Positions 53,064 to 53,491 of a stretch of DNA of 53,491 nucleotides are shown piece by piece. The DNA is from GAS188 sp035949255 (GTDB taxonomy: Bacteria > Pseudomonadota > Alphaproteobacteria > Rhizobiales > Beijerinckiaceae): the NCBI GenBank assembly GCA_035949255.1, contig DASZIL010000004.1, positions 1-53,491 on the forward strand, read 5' to 3'. The position numbers and the translations under genes were made by a program. The first letter of the stretch is position 1; every line of letters starts with the position of its first letter. The notes under the pieces are model-generated. The model had not been told where the DNA came from. It did not search any database and was given only the letters and a program-made list of their open reading frames with translations.

Positions 53064-53491
53064 CCTACCCGCTTTCCCTAGCAGCCCAGTGAGGAAAGCG
53101 GCGAGATCATCGGTGCGGTGATCGATGAAGCTCGCCGTTTCGCCGTCGCCCTCCCAGGCGTCGCGATGCTGAGCTCCGGGACCCGTGACGAGCACCGTGG
53201 TCATGCCGAGCCGATGCGGCACCTCGAGATTGCGCGGGATGTCCTCGAACATCGCGGCCTTCGCCGGTTCAATGCTGAAGTGCTCGAGAAAGCGCAGATA
53301 AGTGCGCTCATCGGGCTTGGGAATGAAGTCGCCCGCCGCGATGTCGAACACGCCCTCGAAGAGATGGTCGATCTTGAGATGAGCGGTGGTCTTCATCGCG
53401 TGCCCATGCGAGCCCGAGGTCAGGATGAAGCGGCGGCCGGGAAGCGCGGCAATCGCGGTCGCGAGCGCCTCATCGGCTGCGAGCGCCGAGC
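53055..53491 (-). CDS. HAD-family pyrimidine 5'-nucleotidase-like protein (copy 2, partial)
   Basis: The 3' part of a second HAD nucleotidase gene runs off the right end of the window; about 145 codons are seen and the start is outside. From the ALAADEALATAIAALPGRR region through EDIPRNLEVP it is nearly identical to copy 1, including LTSGS and PKPDERTY. It differs mainly in the last 40 residues (VTGPGAQHRDAWEGDGETASF against VAPRAGHDGRDSWEGESK). By eye the two are close to 88-90% identical in DNA, so this is an inverted duplication. Motif I is not in view. Confidence 0.88.
   Translation of the reverse strand, partial: SALAADEALATAIAALPGRRFILTSGSHGHAMKTTAHLKIDHLFEGVFDIAAGDFIPKPDERTYLRFLEHFSIEPAKAAMFEDIPRNLEVPHRLGMTTVLVTGPGAQHRDAWEGDGETASFIDHRTDDLAAFLTGLLGKAGRSE

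Overview
The window is GC-rich DNA from an alphaproteobacterium, most likely of the order Hyphomicrobiales (Rhizobiales). The evidence is a carB-greA pair, an imuA-imuB-dnaE2 mutasome behind a GAAC-N7-GAAC LexA box (the alphaproteobacterial type), a long alphaproteobacterial-style MutS, and many ATGA or GTGA start/stop overlaps. I cannot name a genus with confidence. No phage, insertion sequence, CRISPR array, rRNA or tRNA was recognised.

Layout. 1-2.7 kb: the end of a cysteine-rich, repeat-containing protein, followed 11 bases later by an exported DsbA/ScsC-like thiol oxidoreductase. 2.8-6.8 kb (minus): carB then greA. 7.1-10.8 kb (plus): a peptide/opine-type ABC transporter with two permeases and two ATPases but no binding protein. 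10.9-13.8 kb (minus): an autotransporter. 14.2-16.9 kb: mutS. 17.0-17.7 kb (minus): an unrecognised cytoplasmic protein. 17.9-21.8 kb: pstS-C-A-B behind a Pho box, without phoU. 22-23.7 kb (minus): three small uncharacterised genes. 23.9-27.9 kb (minus): a fragment of the homoprotocatechuate meta-cleavage pathway (hpaF-hpaE-hpaD) with an ornithine-cyclodeaminase-family gene upstream. 28-29.7 kb: a membrane desaturase with a palindrome over its promoter, and a cold-shock gene on the other strand. 29.9-35.9 kb (minus): the SOS mutasome, carrying three separate 15-bp minisatellites.

36.1-38.3 kb (minus): an MBL-fold hydrolase and a Fic protein that look different in character from their neighbours. 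38.4-44.1 kb: a ferredoxin-reductase-like flavoprotein, a DddP-like M24 protein, a second ornithine-cyclodeaminase-family gene and a gamma-glutamyltransferase. 44.4-45.6 kb: a divergent ArsR-type regulator / SnoaL-like pair with a palindrome between them. 45.9-50.7 kb: ilvE, kdgT, an RraA-like aldolase, and an SDR, AA_synth, trmO operon. 50.9-51.0 kb: a candidate small RNA. 51.2-52.1 kb: an EamA transporter. The right end holds a HAD-family nucleotidase gene and the start of a second, inverted, diverged copy tail to tail.

The items I rate most worth a second look are the intergenic candidate sRNA with a CCUCCU-bearing loop and its own terminator (50.9 kb), the cysteine-rich protein plus thiol oxidase pair (left end), the inverted HAD duplication joined by a long hairpin (right end), and the palindrome lying over a convincing promoter of the desaturase gene (29.07 kb).
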